Shown here piece after piece: positions 17,308-28,149 of a DNA stretch of 64,000 nt. The DNA comes from CAWUEZ02 sp963921355 (GTDB lineage Bacteria > Pseudomonadota > Alphaproteobacteria > Thalassobaculales > Thalassobaculaceae): NCBI GenBank assembly GCA_963921355.3, contig OZ001190.1, positions 2,356,001-2,420,000 of the forward strand. The letters are read 5' to 3'. Position numbers and translations under genes: made by a program. How positions within the stretch are numbered: the stretch's first letter is position 1; each line of letters starts with the position of its first letter. Under the pieces are notes generated by a model. It saw nothing but the letters and a program-made list of their open reading frames with translations, did not search any database and was not told the origin of the DNA.

Positions 17308-18900
17308 ATGAGAAAATCCTTGTTGGCCGTCGCCACGGCGGCCGCACTCGTCGGTGCGTTCGCCGCACCGTCGGCGGACGCCAAGACCTTCAAATGGGCG
17401 TTCCAGGGCGATGCCCAGTCGCTCGACCCGCATTCCCTGAACGAGACCTTCACCCTCGGCCTGCTGGGCAACGTGTACGAGGGCCTGATCCGGCGCGGCC
17501 CGGAACTCGACATCCAGCCGGCGCTGGCCGAGCGCTGGGAGATTCTCGAGCCCACCAAGTGGCGCTTCTATCTGCGCAAGGGCGTGAAGTTCCACAACGG
17601 CAACGACTTCAATGCCGATGACGTTCTGTTCACCGCCGAGCGCACCGCGGCTGAGGGCTCCGACCTCAAGACCCGCCTGGCCGGCGTGAAGGACATCATC
17701 AAGGTCGACGACCACACCGTCGATTTCGTCACCGAGACGCCGAACCCGATCCTGCACTACGAGTGGGCGACCTGGTACATGATGGACAAGGAGTGGTCCG
17801 ACGCGAATGGCGCCACCGCTCCGACCGACGTGACCGGCGGCAAAGAGAATTACGCGACCCGCAACGCCAACGGCACCGGCCCGTTCGTGGTCCAGTCCCG
17901 TGAAACCGACGTCCGGACCGTGATGGTTCCGAACGACAGCTGGTGGGATGCGGCGAACAAGAAGCACAACCTGACCGAAGTCATCCTGACGCCGATCAGC
18001 TCCGACGCGACCCGTGTCGCCGCCCTGCTGTCCGGTGAGATCGACATGATGTACCCGGTCCCGGTGCAGGACATGAAGCGGATCGACGCCGACGCCAACA
18101 CCTCGGTGCTGGCCGGTCCGGAACTGCGCACGATCTTCCTCGGCATGGACCAGACCCGTGACGAGCTGCTGTACTCGAACGTCAAGGGTAAGAACCCGTT
18201 CAAGGACGTGCGGGTCCGCGAGGCGTTCTACCGGGCGGTCGAAATCGAGGCGATCAAGAAGAAGGTCATGCGCGGCCTGTCCACGCCGTCGGCCATCATG
18301 ATCTCGCCGTTCCTGTTCGAGCACGCCGGTGAGTTCCAGCGCCTCGACTACGATCCGGACAAAGCCGAGGCGCTGCTCGCCGAAGCCGGCTATCCGGACG
18401 GCTTCGAAGTCGGCATGGACTGCCCGAACAACCGCTACGTCAACGACGAGGCGATCTGCCAGGCGGTCGTCGCCATGCTGGCCAAGGTCGGCGTGAAGGT
18501 CGACCTGCTGGCCCAGCCGAAGGCGCAGTACTTCGCCAAGGTCCTGGCGCCGAAGCTGGACACCAGCTTCTACCTGCTGGGCTGGACCCCGGGCTCGTTC
18601 GACAGCTGGAACGTGCTGTTCAACCTGATCGGCACGCCGGACAGCGACAGCGGCCGTGGCAAGTTCAACCTGGGCGGCTTCTCGAACGCCAAGGTCGACG
18701 CGCTGACGCTGGAGGTCCTGTCGGAAACCGATGCGGCCAACCGCAACGCCATGATCCGCGATGCGTTCACCGAACTGCACAACGATCGCGGCTACATCCC
18801 GCTGCACCAGCAGGGTCTGGCTTGGGGCAAGCGCGCCAACATCGACCTGGCGCAGCGCGCGGACAACCAGTTCATGCTGTACTACGTGACGGTGAACTGA
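17308..18900 (+). CDS. Oligopeptide-type ABC substrate-binding protein (first operon)
   Basis: 530-residue periplasmic binding protein of the SBP_bac_5 (DppA/OppA) family. A signal peptide runs to about residue 25 (ends PSADA before KTFKW), followed by FQGDAQSLDPHSLNE, the usual ligand-domain start, and NANGTGPFVV and FYRAVEIEAIKKKVMRGLS typical of the family. The start at 17308 has GTGGGAG upstream and gives a clean signal peptide; the longer frame to 17152 does not. Followed by a strong hairpin and the two permeases. About half its residues match the second binding protein at 23846, so the two operons are paralogous. Confidence 0.92.
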   Translation: MRKSLLAVATAAALVGAFAAPSADAKTFKWAFQGDAQSLDPHSLNETFTLGLLGNVYEGLIRRGPELDIQPALAERWEILEPTKWRFYLRKGVKFHNGNDFNADDVLFTAERTAAEGSDLKTRLAGVKDIIKVDDHTVDFVTETPNPILHYEWATWYMMDKEWSDANGATAPTDVTGGKENYATRNANGTGPFVVQSRETDVRTVMVPNDSWWDAANKKHNLTEVILTPISSDATRVAALLSGEIDMMYPVPVQDMKRIDADANTSVLAGPELRTIFLGMDQTRDELLYSNVKGKNPFKDVRVREAFYRAVEIEAIKKKVMRGLSTPSAIMISPFLFEHAGEFQRLDYDPDKAEALLAEAGYPDGFEVGMDCPNNRYVNDEAICQAVVAMLAKVGVKVDLLAQPKAQYFAKVLAPKLDTSFYLLGWTPGSFDSWNVLFNLIGTPDSDSGRGKFNLGGFSNAKVDALTLEVLSETDAANRNAMIRDAFTELHNDRGYIPLHQQGLAWGKRANIDLAQRADNQFMLYYVTVN

Positions 18901-18919
18901 CCCGTCGTCCATGAACCGC

Positions 18920-18951
18920 GGTCCCGGCCCGCTGTCCTGCGGGCCGGGACC
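18920..18951 (+). promoter_or_regulatory. Intercistronic hairpin after the first binding-protein gene
   Basis: Perfect 12-bp stem GGTCCCGGCCCG (18920-18931) and CGGGCCGGGACC (18940-18951) with an 8-base loop, between the binding-protein stop and the permease start. There is no T-run, so it is more likely an mRNA 3'-end stabiliser or partial attenuator giving more binding protein than permease than a full terminator. Confidence 0.7.
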
Positions 18952-18989
18952 ATCCGTTTCCACCCGATCGATCCGAGACCACTCAGCCG

Positions 18990-19979
18990 ATGGCCGCTTT
19001 CATCATTCGCCGCCTGGTGCAGTCACTGTTCGTGATGTTCTTCGTCGCGCTGGTGGCGTTCTCGATGTTCCGGTTCGTCGGCGATCCGGTTCACCAGATG
19101 GTCGGCATCGAGACCAGCCTGGAAGAGCGCGAGGCGCTGCGCGAGCGCCTGGGTCTGAAGGACCCGGTGATTGTCCAGTTCGGCAATTACATCTTCAAGG
19201 TCGCAACGGGCGACTTCGGAGTGTCCTATCAGCACAAGCGTCCGGTCTCCGACATGATCGCCGAACGCCTGCCGGCGACGCTGGAACTTGCCTTGATATC
19301 GGCGGTCCTGTCGCTCGTGATCGGTATTCCGATGGGGGTCTATACCGGCCTCAATCGCGACGGTTTCCTATCGAAACTGTTTCTGACCGTCTCCCTGGTC
19401 GGGATCAGTCTGCCGACGTTTCTGATCGGGATTCTGCTGATCTTCTTCTTCTCGGTTCAGCTCAACATTCTGCCGTCCTTCGGCCGTGGCGGGGTCGTCG
19501 ATCTCGGCTGGTGGCGCACCGGTTTCCTGACGATCGACGGGTGGCGGGCCCTGATCATGCCGTCGATCACGCTGGGGCTGTTCCAGCTGACCCTGATCAT
19601 GCGTCTGGTGCGCGCCGAGATGCTTGAAGTGCTGCGCACCGACTACATCAAGTTCGCCCGGGCCCGCGGGCTGACCAACCGGGCGGTGCATTTCGGCCAC
19701 GCGCTGAAGAACACCCTGGTCCCGGTCATCACCATCACCGGCCTGCAGCTCGGGTCGATCATCGCCTTCGCGATCATCACCGAGACCGTGTTCCAGTGGC
19801 CGGGGATGGGACAGATGTTCCTGCAGGCTGTCCAGAACGTCGATATCCCGATCATGGCGGCCTACCTGATGCTGATCGCCTTCTTCTTCGTGGTCATCAA
19901 CCTGATCGTCGACCTGCTGTACTACGTGGTCGACCCGCGGCTGCGGATCGATACCGGAAAGGGGAACGGTCATGGCTGA
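18990..19979 (+). CDS. Oligopeptide-type ABC permease B (first operon)
   Basis: 329-residue inner-membrane permease of the DppB/OppB type with six predicted helices. It begins MAAFIIRRLVQSLFV, has the periplasmic segment GDPVHQMVG, and the EAA loop region (EVLRTDYIKFARARGLTNRAVHFGHALKNTLVPVI) that contacts the ATPases. It starts 89 bases after the binding-protein stop and overlaps the next permease by eight bases. The substrate is not predictable beyond peptide-like or nickel-like compounds. Confidence 0.93.
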   Translation: MAAFIIRRLVQSLFVMFFVALVAFSMFRFVGDPVHQMVGIETSLEEREALRERLGLKDPVIVQFGNYIFKVATGDFGVSYQHKRPVSDMIAERLPATLELALISAVLSLVIGIPMGVYTGLNRDGFLSKLFLTVSLVGISLPTFLIGILLIFFFSVQLNILPSFGRGGVVDLGWWRTGFLTIDGWRALIMPSITLGLFQLTLIMRLVRAEMLEVLRTDYIKFARARGLTNRAVHFGHALKNTLVPVITITGLQLGSIIAFAIITETVFQWPGMGQMFLQAVQNVDIPIMAAYLMLIAFFFVVINLIVDLLYYVVDPRLRIDTGKGNGHG

Positions 19980-20919
19980 CACCTCCGCTCCCCGAACGGC
20001 CGTGGTCGTCGACTCGCTGCGCCGGTTCTTCGACGGCGATATCTGGTTCAGCTTCAAGCGCTCGCCGGTGACGATCATCGCGGCGGTCGTCACCTTCATC
20101 TATTTCTTCCTCGGCCTGTTCGGCCCCTTGGTCGCACCTCACAACCCGTTCGACCTGGCCTCGCTCGACATTCTCGATGCGTTTACCCCGCCGGCCTGGG
20201 TCGAGGACGGCAACCCGGCCTATCTGCTCGGCACCGACGATCAGGGCCGCGATCTGCTCTCGGCGATCATCTACGGCAGTCGGGTTTCGCTGTTCATCGG
20301 TTTCGCCAGTGTGATTCTGGCTCTGGTGGTCGGGGTCGCGCTTGGTCTGATCTCGGGCTTTGTCGGCGGCGCGGTGGACGCGTTCATCATGCGGGTCGCC
20401 GAGATCCAGCTGTCGTTTCCGGCGATCCTGATCGCCCTGCTGATCAACGGTGTCCTGCGCGGCGCCCTCGACGTCGATAAACAGGCCGACCTGGCCTACA
20501 CCGTTCTGATCCTGTCGATCGGCCTGTCGAACTGGGTGCATTACGCACGGACGGTGCGAGGCTCGACCATGGTCGAGCGCAACAAGGAATACGTCCAGGC
20601 GGCCCATGTCATCGGCATTCACCCGGTCCTGATCATGTTGCGCCACATCCTGCCGAACGTGGTCGGGCCGGTGCTGGTGATCGGCACCATCCAGCTGGCG
20701 GTCGCGATCATCACCGAGGCGACCCTGTCGTTTCTCGGGGTCGGGGTGCCGTCGACGGAGCCGTCTCTGGGCACGCTGATCCGGATCGGCAACGACTTCC
20801 TGTTCTCCGGCGAGTGGTGGATCACCATCTTCCCCGGCGTCGCTCTGGCGCTGCTGGTCCTCGCCGTCAACCTCCTGGGCGATTGGCTGCGCGACGCCCT
20901 CAACCCGAAGCTCCGCTGA
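19972..20919 (+). CDS. Oligopeptide-type ABC permease C (first operon)
   Basis: 315-residue DppC/OppC-type permease. The N-terminal cytoplasmic tail is followed by a membrane segment, LLGTDDQGRDLLSAIIYGSRVS (a hallmark of this family), and the EAA loop (KEYVQAAHVIGIHPVLIMLRHILPNVVGPV). It overlaps permease B by eight bases, and its TGA shares one base with the ATPase start, so the operon is translationally coupled. Near-identical architecture to the gene at 26517. Confidence 0.93.
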   Translation: MADTSAPRTAVVVDSLRRFFDGDIWFSFKRSPVTIIAAVVTFIYFFLGLFGPLVAPHNPFDLASLDILDAFTPPAWVEDGNPAYLLGTDDQGRDLLSAIIYGSRVSLFIGFASVILALVVGVALGLISGFVGGAVDAFIMRVAEIQLSFPAILIALLINGVLRGALDVDKQADLAYTVLILSIGLSNWVHYARTVRGSTMVERNKEYVQAAHVIGIHPVLIMLRHILPNVVGPVLVIGTIQLAVAIITEATLSFLGVGVPSTEPSLGTLIRIGNDFLFSGEWWITIFPGVALALLVLAVNLLGDWLRDALNPKLR

Positions 20920-21951
20920 TGGCTCTGCTCGAAGTCAACAACCTCGTCGTCGAGTTCCCGACCCGCAAGGGCACGCTGACCGCGGTCGACGACATCTCGC
21001 TGCACATTGATCAAGGCGAGGTGCTCGGCGTGGTCGGTGAATCGGGGGCCGGCAAATCCATGACCGGCGCCGCTATCATCGGTCTGCTGGAACCGCCCGG
21101 CCGAGTCGCCGGCGGCCAGATCACCCTCGACGGCCAGCGCATCGACAACCTGCCTTACGAGCAGATGCGCCGGATCCGCGGCAAGAAGATCGGCGCGATC
21201 TTTCAGGATCCGCTGACCAGTCTGAACCCGCTCTACTCGATCGGCCGCCAGCTGACGGAAACGATCGAGACCCACACGGACATGACACCGACCCAGGCCC
21301 GGGAACGCGCGATCGAGCTGCTGACCGAGGTCGGCATTCCGGCCCCGGCGCGCCGGGTCGATCAGTATCCGCACCAGTTCTCCGGCGGCATGCGTCAGCG
21401 CGTGGTGATCGCGCTCGCCCTGTGCGTCAATCCCCGGCTCATCATCGCCGACGAGCCGACCACCGCGCTGGACGTTTCGATCCAGGCGCAGATCATCGCG
21501 CTCCTGAAGAAGCTCTGCCGCGAGCACGGTACTGCTGTCATGCTGGTCACCCACGACATGGGCGTGATCGCCGAGACCGCCGACCGGGTGGCTGTGATGT
21601 ATGCCGGCCGGATCGCCGAGATCGGCCCGGTCCGCGAGGTGATCAAGAACGCCAAGCATCCCTACACCCATGGTCTGATGGGTTCGATCCCGGCGATCGG
21701 TCACGAGTCAGAGCGCCTGGAGCAGATCCCCGGCGCCATGCCGCGGCTGACCGACATTCCCCGCGGCTGCGCCTTCAATCCGCGCTGCCCGCATGAGTTC
21801 GGCAAGTGCGGTGAACTTCGCCCGGACCTGCTGCCGGTCGAGGACAGTCAGGTCTCGTGCTGGCTGTACGACGGTCAGGACGGACGGAACATCGACGCAT
21901 CGAAGAAACTGGTGGCGGAAACCAAGGCCGACGCCAGGCTGGAGGCGACCA

Positions 21952-21959
<8 letters not shown>
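20919..21959 (+). CDS. Oligopeptide-type ABC ATPase D
   Basis: 346-residue ATP-binding subunit of the DppD/OppD type. Walker A GESGAGKS near residue 42, signature SGGMRQRV, Walker B IIADEPTTALD, and the C-terminal oligopeptide-transporter extension with the cysteine cluster CAFNPRCPHEFGKC. The start at 20919 makes TGATG with the upstream stop; the longer frame to 20814 lies inside the permease. Its ATG-to-stop overlaps the second ATPase by eight bases. Confidence 0.94.
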
Positions 21960-23052
<1,093 letters not shown>

Positions 23053-23065
23053 GAGGCGGACCAGG

Positions 23066-23692
23066 GTGACCGAACACGTCGGCCTGACCTGCCGCTGCGG
23101 CTCGGTTCGAGGTGGGTTGGAAACCGATACCTCCTCTGAACTCTCGCGGTATGTCTGCTATTGCGACGACTGTCAGGCGTTCATTCGCTATCTCGGAATG
23201 ACGGAAGAGGTTCTCGATCCTCATGGCGGGACGGAAGTCGTCCATGTGCGACCGAGCCGCCTGAAGATCACCGCCGGCGCCGCCAACCTGCGCTGCATCG
23301 GGTTGAAGCCGAAGGGGGCGTACCGCTGGTACGCCGCCTGCTGCAACACGCCGATCGGCAGCACGCCACGGGGCGTCGGATTTCCCTTCGTAAGCCTGAT
23401 CACCGCGTTCGTGGACAAAAGCGCGGCGCCGACATGGCGGGGGCCGCTTCGGGGCCGACTCATGCTGAGGTTTGCCTCCGGCGACACAACGGCCCTCAAA
23501 CACGAGGAGATACCGGTGTTCCGGGTCGTGCTCCGGATCATCCGGTCCATGGTCGTTGAACGGTTTTTCGGCCGGTATCGGGAGACACCGTTCTTCGATC
23601 CGACCAGCGGGACACCGGTCTGCGCGCCGGTTCTTCTGTCCGATGAGGATCGGACGGACCTGTATCCGCAACCTGCTGCAGGAGGTGGATAG
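23066..23692 (+). CDS. DUF6151 (GFA-like) zinc-site protein
   Basis: About 208 residues, with a GTG start at 23066 preceded by AGG-rich sequence, 14 bases after the ATPase stop. It has the cysteine pattern CRCGSVRG, CYCDDCQAF and CCNTPI of a GFA/CENP-V-like zinc fold, and the KGAYRWYAACC motif seen in the DUF6151 family. Function is unknown; relatives of the fold include formaldehyde-glutathione enzymes, but this family has no established reaction. It lies between the two ABC operons on the same strand. Confidence 0.7.
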   Translation: MTEHVGLTCRCGSVRGGLETDTSSELSRYVCYCDDCQAFIRYLGMTEEVLDPHGGTEVVHVRPSRLKITAGAANLRCIGLKPKGAYRWYAACCNTPIGSTPRGVGFPFVSLITAFVDKSAAPTWRGPLRGRLMLRFASGDTTALKHEEIPVFRVVLRIIRSMVVERFFGRYRETPFFDPTSGTPVCAPVLLSDEDRTDLYPQPAAGGG

Positions 23693-23845
23693 CCGACGGA
23701 TACGCACTGCCGCGCATCGGGTGCCGAGCATCTGGTCCGCGGCACTAGCGTCACTCGCGCAGCTTCTCTAACTTACGCGATCAAGGGCGGCAAAAAAGCC
23801 CCCGTATACGAACGAAAACGACAACGTAGATCAGGGATTGTCACC

Positions 23846-25420
23846 ATGAAACTGACCGCTTACGCGCTGGGTATCGGGGTCGCCGTCGCGACCGCCGTGG
23901 CCGGCGCCGCCGACGCGAAGACCCTGCGCTGGGCCAGCCAGGGCGACGCGCTCACTCTTGACCCGCATTCCCAGAATGAGGGTCCGACCAGCACGATGAA
24001 CGCGCAGATGTATGACGCGCTCATCCTGCGCGACAAGGATCTGAAGAAGATCGAAGGCCTGGCGACCTCCTGGACGCCGGTCGAGCCGACGGTCTGGGAA
24101 TTCAAGCTGCGCCAGGGCGTGACCTTCCACGGCGGCCAGCCGTTCAACGCCGACGACGTGGTGTTCTCGTTCCAGCGCGCACTGAGCGAGACCTCGGATT
24201 TCAAGAACTACATCAACTCGGTCGAAGAGATCCGCAAGGTCGACGACTACACCGTCCAGGTCGTCACCAAGGGTCCGAACCCGATCCTGCCCGACCAGAT
24301 CACCTCGATCCGGATCATGGATCAGGAATGGTCGAAGGAGCATGGCGTCGAGCAGCCGCAGAACTATGCCGGCGAGGAAGAGACCTATGCCGTGCGCAAC
24401 ACCAACGGCACCGGCCCGTTCATCCTGGCGAAGCGCGACCCCGGCATCGAGACCGTGCTGAAGATCAACGACAACTGGTGGGGCTGGGGCGTCACCGATG
24501 CCAAGACCAACGTCACCGAAGTCATCTACAAGCCGATCGCCAACCCGGCGACCCGCGTTGCCGCCCTGCTGTCGGGCGAGGTTGACTACGTCCTCGATCC
24601 GCCGCTTCAGGATCTGGCGCGGATCGGCAACACGCCGGGCCTGAAGACCGTTCAGATCAACCAGATCCGCACGATCTTCTACGGCCTCGACATGGGCCGT
24701 GACGAGCTCCGCAACTCGAACGTCAAAGGCAAGAACCCGTTCCAGGACCCCAAGGTCCGTGAGGCGATGTACCGGGCGATCGACGTCGGCACGATCCAGA
24801 AGAAGACCATGCGCGGTCTGTCCTTCCCGGCCGGCATCATCACCTCGCCGGGCGTCCACGGCTTCACCGGTGATCTCGATGGTCGCATCGGTTACGACCC
24901 GGCGAAGTCGAAGGCGCTGCTGGCCGAAGCCGGCTATCCGAACGGTTTCGAGGTTCAGCTCGAGTGCCCGAACAACCGCTACAACAACGACGAGGCCATC
25001 TGCCAGGCCACCGTCGGCATGCTGGCGAAGATCGGCATCAAGGTGAACCTGAACGCCCGGCCGAAGAGCATTCACTTCAAGTCCCTGCAGAACAAGGAAT
25101 CCGATTTCTACATGCTGGGCTGGGGTGTGCCGACGCTGGACAGCCACTACGTCTTCTCGTACCTGGCGGCGACCGACGGCAGCTGGAACTTTACCGGCTT
25201 CTCCGACGCGCGGCTCGACGAGCTGACCAACGCCATGGAAGTCGAGACGGATGCAGGCAAGCGCGATGCGATGATCGCCGAGGCCTGGGACATCCTGAAA
25301 GGCTCCAACGCCTACCTGCCGCTGCATCACCAGGTCATCGCCTGGGGCATGAAGGACGGCCTGGAGCTGCCGATCGTGCCGAACGACAGCCCGTCGTTCC
25401 GCATGGCGACCATGAACTAA
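23846..25420 (+). CDS. Oligopeptide-type ABC substrate-binding protein (second operon)
   Basis: 524-residue SBP_bac_5-family protein. The signal peptide ends at about residue 24 (GAADA before KTLRW), followed by SQGDALTLDPHSQNE, mirroring the first binding protein. The pattern NTNGTGPFIL and YRAIDVGTIQKKTMRGLS also matches. It is therefore a paralogue, produced by duplication of an SBP-B-C unit. A rho-independent-type hairpin follows at 25444. The two binding proteins probably take related but different ligands. Confidence 0.92.
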   Translation: MKLTAYALGIGVAVATAVAGAADAKTLRWASQGDALTLDPHSQNEGPTSTMNAQMYDALILRDKDLKKIEGLATSWTPVEPTVWEFKLRQGVTFHGGQPFNADDVVFSFQRALSETSDFKNYINSVEEIRKVDDYTVQVVTKGPNPILPDQITSIRIMDQEWSKEHGVEQPQNYAGEEETYAVRNTNGTGPFILAKRDPGIETVLKINDNWWGWGVTDAKTNVTEVIYKPIANPATRVAALLSGEVDYVLDPPLQDLARIGNTPGLKTVQINQIRTIFYGLDMGRDELRNSNVKGKNPFQDPKVREAMYRAIDVGTIQKKTMRGLSFPAGIITSPGVHGFTGDLDGRIGYDPAKSKALLAEAGYPNGFEVQLECPNNRYNNDEAICQATVGMLAKIGIKVNLNARPKSIHFKSLQNKESDFYMLGWGVPTLDSHYVFSYLAATDGSWNFTGFSDARLDELTNAMEVETDAGKRDAMIAEAWDILKGSNAYLPLHHQVIAWGMKDGLELPIVPNDSPSFRMATMN

Positions 25421-25443
25421 CCTAGGGCCTGCAAATGGTCTGG

Positions 25444-25493
25444 ACGGTCCGGCCTCAAGCGCAAGCGCTGTTGGGCCGGGCCGTCTTCTTTTT
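25444..25493 (+). terminator. Terminator-like hairpin after the second binding-protein gene
   Basis: An 11-bp stem ACGGTCCGGCC (25444-25454) and GGCCGGGCCGT (25474-25484) with one G-U pair, a 19-base loop, then CTTCTTTTTC. The stem plus T-run is a good intrinsic terminator, yet it lies between binding protein and permease, so it probably attenuates expression of the permeases relative to the binding protein. Confidence 0.72.
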
Positions 25494-25524
25494 CGACAAC
25501 CTGTTCTGAAGCGGAGCCGAGACC

Positions 25525-26517
25525 GTGGTCTCCTTTCTGATCCGCCGCGTTGTCCAAGCGATCGTCGTCATGCTGGCGGTCGCGTTCCTGTCGTTCTCCA
25601 TGTTCAACTACGCCGGCGATCCGGTGAACAACATGGTCGGCCAGGAGGCGACCCAGGAGGATCGCGCCGAGCTGCGCGAGCGCCTTGGCCTGAACGATCC
25701 GTTTCTGGTCCAGTTCGGCCGGTTCGTCGCCAATGCGATGAGCGGAGAGTTCGGCATCTCGTACCAGCTTCAGCGGCCGGTCGTAGACCTGATCGCCGAA
25801 CGGATGCCGGCGACCCTCGAGCTCGTTGCGGTGTCGGCTGTGCTGGCACTCGCGACCGGCATTCCGCTCGGCGTCTACTGCGGCATCGCTCGGGATTCCT
25901 GGTTGTCGCGGTTCTTCCTGACGATCAGTCTGGTCGGCGTGTCGTTGCCGACCTTCGTGATCGGCATCTTTCTGATCTACATCTTCGCCGTCCAGTTGGG
26001 GGCGCTGCCATCGTTCGGCCGCGGCGGGGTGGTCGAGTTCGGTTGGTGGCGAACCAGCTTCCTGACGGTCGACGGCTGGAAATCGATGATCATGCCGGCC
26101 GTCACCCTCAGCCTGTTCCAGACCACGCTGATCATGCGTCTGGTCCGGGCCGAGATGCTGGAAGTCATGCGGACCGACTACATCAAGTTCGCCCGCGCCC
26201 GCGGCCTGTCAAACCGGGCGATCAATTTCGGCCACGCGTTGAAGAACACGCTGGTGCCGGTCATCACCATCGCCGGGCTCAACATCGGCGCCCTGATCGC
26301 GTTCTCGATCATCACTGAAACGGTGTTCCAGTGGCCCGGCATGGGCCTGCTGTTCATCCAGGCGGTCTCGTTCGCCGACGTGCCGATCATGTCGGCCTAC
26401 CTGGTGCTGGTGGCCCTTGTCTTCGTCTCCATCAACCTGATCGTCGACCTGCTGTATTACGTCGTCGACCCGCGGCTGAAGGTCGACCGCGGGACCTCGG
26501 CGGGGAGGGTGAACTGA
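25525..26517 (+). CDS. Oligopeptide-type ABC permease B (second operon)
   Basis: 330-residue DppB-type permease starting at GTG 25525 (MVSFLIRRVVQ). It shows the same landmarks as the first copy: GDPVNNMVGQE, EFGISYQLQRPV, LPSFGRGGVVEFGWW and the EAA loop EVMRTDYIKFARARGLSNRAINFGHALK. The near match of long segments between the copies indicates a fairly recent duplication or a close family pair. Its TGA overlaps the next ATG by one base. Confidence 0.93.
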   Translation: MVSFLIRRVVQAIVVMLAVAFLSFSMFNYAGDPVNNMVGQEATQEDRAELRERLGLNDPFLVQFGRFVANAMSGEFGISYQLQRPVVDLIAERMPATLELVAVSAVLALATGIPLGVYCGIARDSWLSRFFLTISLVGVSLPTFVIGIFLIYIFAVQLGALPSFGRGGVVEFGWWRTSFLTVDGWKSMIMPAVTLSLFQTTLIMRLVRAEMLEVMRTDYIKFARARGLSNRAINFGHALKNTLVPVITIAGLNIGALIAFSIITETVFQWPGMGLLFIQAVSFADVPIMSAYLVLVALVFVSINLIVDLLYYVVDPRLKVDRGTSAGRVN

Positions 26518-27461
26518 TGGCCACGACACCGGATACGCCGAACACCGCCCCCGGCCTGATAGCGCGCGTACGCGACAGCGACCTGTGGTTCAGCTTCACC
26601 CGCTCGCCGGTCGTGATGGTCGCCGCCGCGATTACCGCCTTCTACTTCCTGGCGGCGATCTTCGCGCCGCTGGTGGCGCCCCAGAAACCGTTCGATCCGG
26701 CGAACCTGTCGCTCGCCGACAGCTTCACGGCCCCGGCCTGGACCGAGGACGGTCTGCCGCAGTACCTGCTCGGCACCGATGACCAGGGCCGCGACATCCT
26801 GTCGACCCTGATCTACGGCGCCCGGATATCGCTGCTGGTCGGGTTCGCGGCGGTGATCTTCTCCGCCTGCCTCGGCATCGCGCTCGGGGTGACCGCCGGT
26901 TATGTCGGCGGGTCGTTCGAAGCGATCGTCATGCGCACCGCCGACGTTCAGCTGACGGTCCCGGGCATTCTGGTCGCCCTGATGATCGACGGTGTCGCGC
27001 GCACCGCGATGCCGCGCGAACTGCACGACCAGATCGCGATCTACGTGGTGATCTTCGCGATCGGGGTGTCGGACTGGCCGCAGTATGCGCGTGTCACCCG
27101 CGGCGCCACCCTGGTCGAGAAGGGCAAGGAGTATGTCCAGGCGGCGCGGGTGATGGGCATTCACCCGCTGCTGATCATGCTGCGCCACATCATGCCGAAC
27201 GTGATGAGCCCGGTGCTGGTGCTGGCGACCATCGGGCTCGCCCTGGCGATCATCGCCGAGGCGACCCTGTCGTTCCTGGGGGTCGGCGTGCCGCCGACCA
27301 CCCCATCGCTGGGCACGCTGATCCGCATCGGGAACAACTTCCTGTTCTCGGGTGAATGGTGGATCACCTTCTTCCCCTGCCTGGCGCTGGTGGGGCTGGT
27401 CCTCAGCGTCAATCTGCTCGGCGACTGGCTGCGCGATGCGCTGAATCCCCGGTTGCGGTAG
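26517..27461 (+). CDS. Oligopeptide-type ABC permease C (second operon)
   Basis: 314-residue DppC-type permease: LLGTDDQGRDILSTLIYGARIS, then the EAA loop KEYVQAARVMGIHPLLIMLRHIMPNVMSPV. The start at 26517 (MATTPDTP) forms TGATG with the previous stop, and the earlier frame to 26331 is inside permease B. No ATPase gene follows; the next gene is the TrpF-like isomerase, 16 bases on. The shared ATPase pair is at 20919-23052. Confidence 0.93.
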   Translation: MATTPDTPNTAPGLIARVRDSDLWFSFTRSPVVMVAAAITAFYFLAAIFAPLVAPQKPFDPANLSLADSFTAPAWTEDGLPQYLLGTDDQGRDILSTLIYGARISLLVGFAAVIFSACLGIALGVTAGYVGGSFEAIVMRTADVQLTVPGILVALMIDGVARTAMPRELHDQIAIYVVIFAIGVSDWPQYARVTRGATLVEKGKEYVQAARVMGIHPLLIMLRHIMPNVMSPVLVLATIGLALAIIAEATLSFLGVGVPPTTPSLGTLIRIGNNFLFSGEWWITFFPCLALVGLVLSVNLLGDWLRDALNPRLR

Positions 27462-27477
27462 CGGGCGGCGGATCGCG

Positions 27478-28149
27478 ATGGCGCGCACGCGGATCAAGAT
27501 CTGCTGCATCGCCTCGATCGAGGAGGCGCGCCTGGCAATCGCCAAGGGAGCGGATGCGCTGGGCCTGGTGGCCCGCATGCCGTCCGGCCCCGGCCCGATC
27601 CCGGATTCCGCGATTGCCGAGATCGCGGCGGCGGTGCCGCCGCCGATCGCCACTTTCCTGCTGACCAGCGAGACCGAACCCGATGCCGTCGTCGATCACG
27701 TACGCGCCTGTGGCACCAGTACGGTGCAGCTGGTCGACGCCGTCCCGTCGGCGACTTACCAAGCGCTACGGCGCGCCCATCCGGCTCTGCGGGTCGTCCA
27801 GGTCCTGCACGTGACAGGGCCGGAAACCCTGGAAGAGGCCAAGGAGATCGCTCCCCAGGTCGATGCCCTGCTGCTGGACAGCGGCAATCCGGGCGCGGCG
27901 GTCAAGGAACTGGGGGGAACCGGGCGGACCCATGATTGGGCGGTCAGCGCCCGGATCGTCGCCGAGGTGCCCAAGCCGGTGTTCCTGGCCGGGGGGCTGC
28001 GGGCCGACAATGTGGCGACCGCGATCGCGGCGGTGCGCCCGTATGGCGTTGATCTCTGTTCCGGCGTGCGCACCGACGACCGGTTGGATCCGGCGAAGCT
28101 GGGTCCCTTCGTCGAGGCCGTGGCGCAGGGGGGACGGGGGACGCCGTGA
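27478..28149 (+). CDS. TrpF-like phosphoribosylanthranilate isomerase family protein
   Basis: 223-residue TIM-barrel protein related to TrpF. It keeps the first-strand Cys (KICC, where TrpF has KICG), the LLLDS Asp near residue 130 and the phosphate-loop FLAGGLRADNV. It departs from TrpF elsewhere: MPSGPGPI replaces the SPR motif, LVD replaces LHG, and the end reads DLCSGVRTD. These are features of a side branch, so a role outside tryptophan synthesis is likely. It starts 16 bases after the permease and its stop overlaps the PfkB start (GTGA). Confidence 0.72.
   Translation: MARTRIKICCIASIEEARLAIAKGADALGLVARMPSGPGPIPDSAIAEIAAAVPPPIATFLLTSETEPDAVVDHVRACGTSTVQLVDAVPSATYQALRRAHPALRVVQVLHVTGPETLEEAKEIAPQVDALLLDSGNPGAAVKELGGTGRTHDWAVSARIVAEVPKPVFLAGGLRADNVATAIAAVRPYGVDLCSGVRTDDRLDPAKLGPFVEAVAQGGRGTP

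Noticed and set aside
17242..18963. 573-codon minus-strand frame
   Set aside because: Antisense to the first binding-protein gene, which has a clear signal peptide and family motifs.
23831..25330. 499-codon minus-strand frame
   Set aside because: Antisense to the second binding-protein gene.
27478..28149. Calling the TrpF-like gene trpF
   Set aside because: The active-site surroundings (KICC, MPSGPG, LVD) differ from true TrpF and no other trp gene is nearby.
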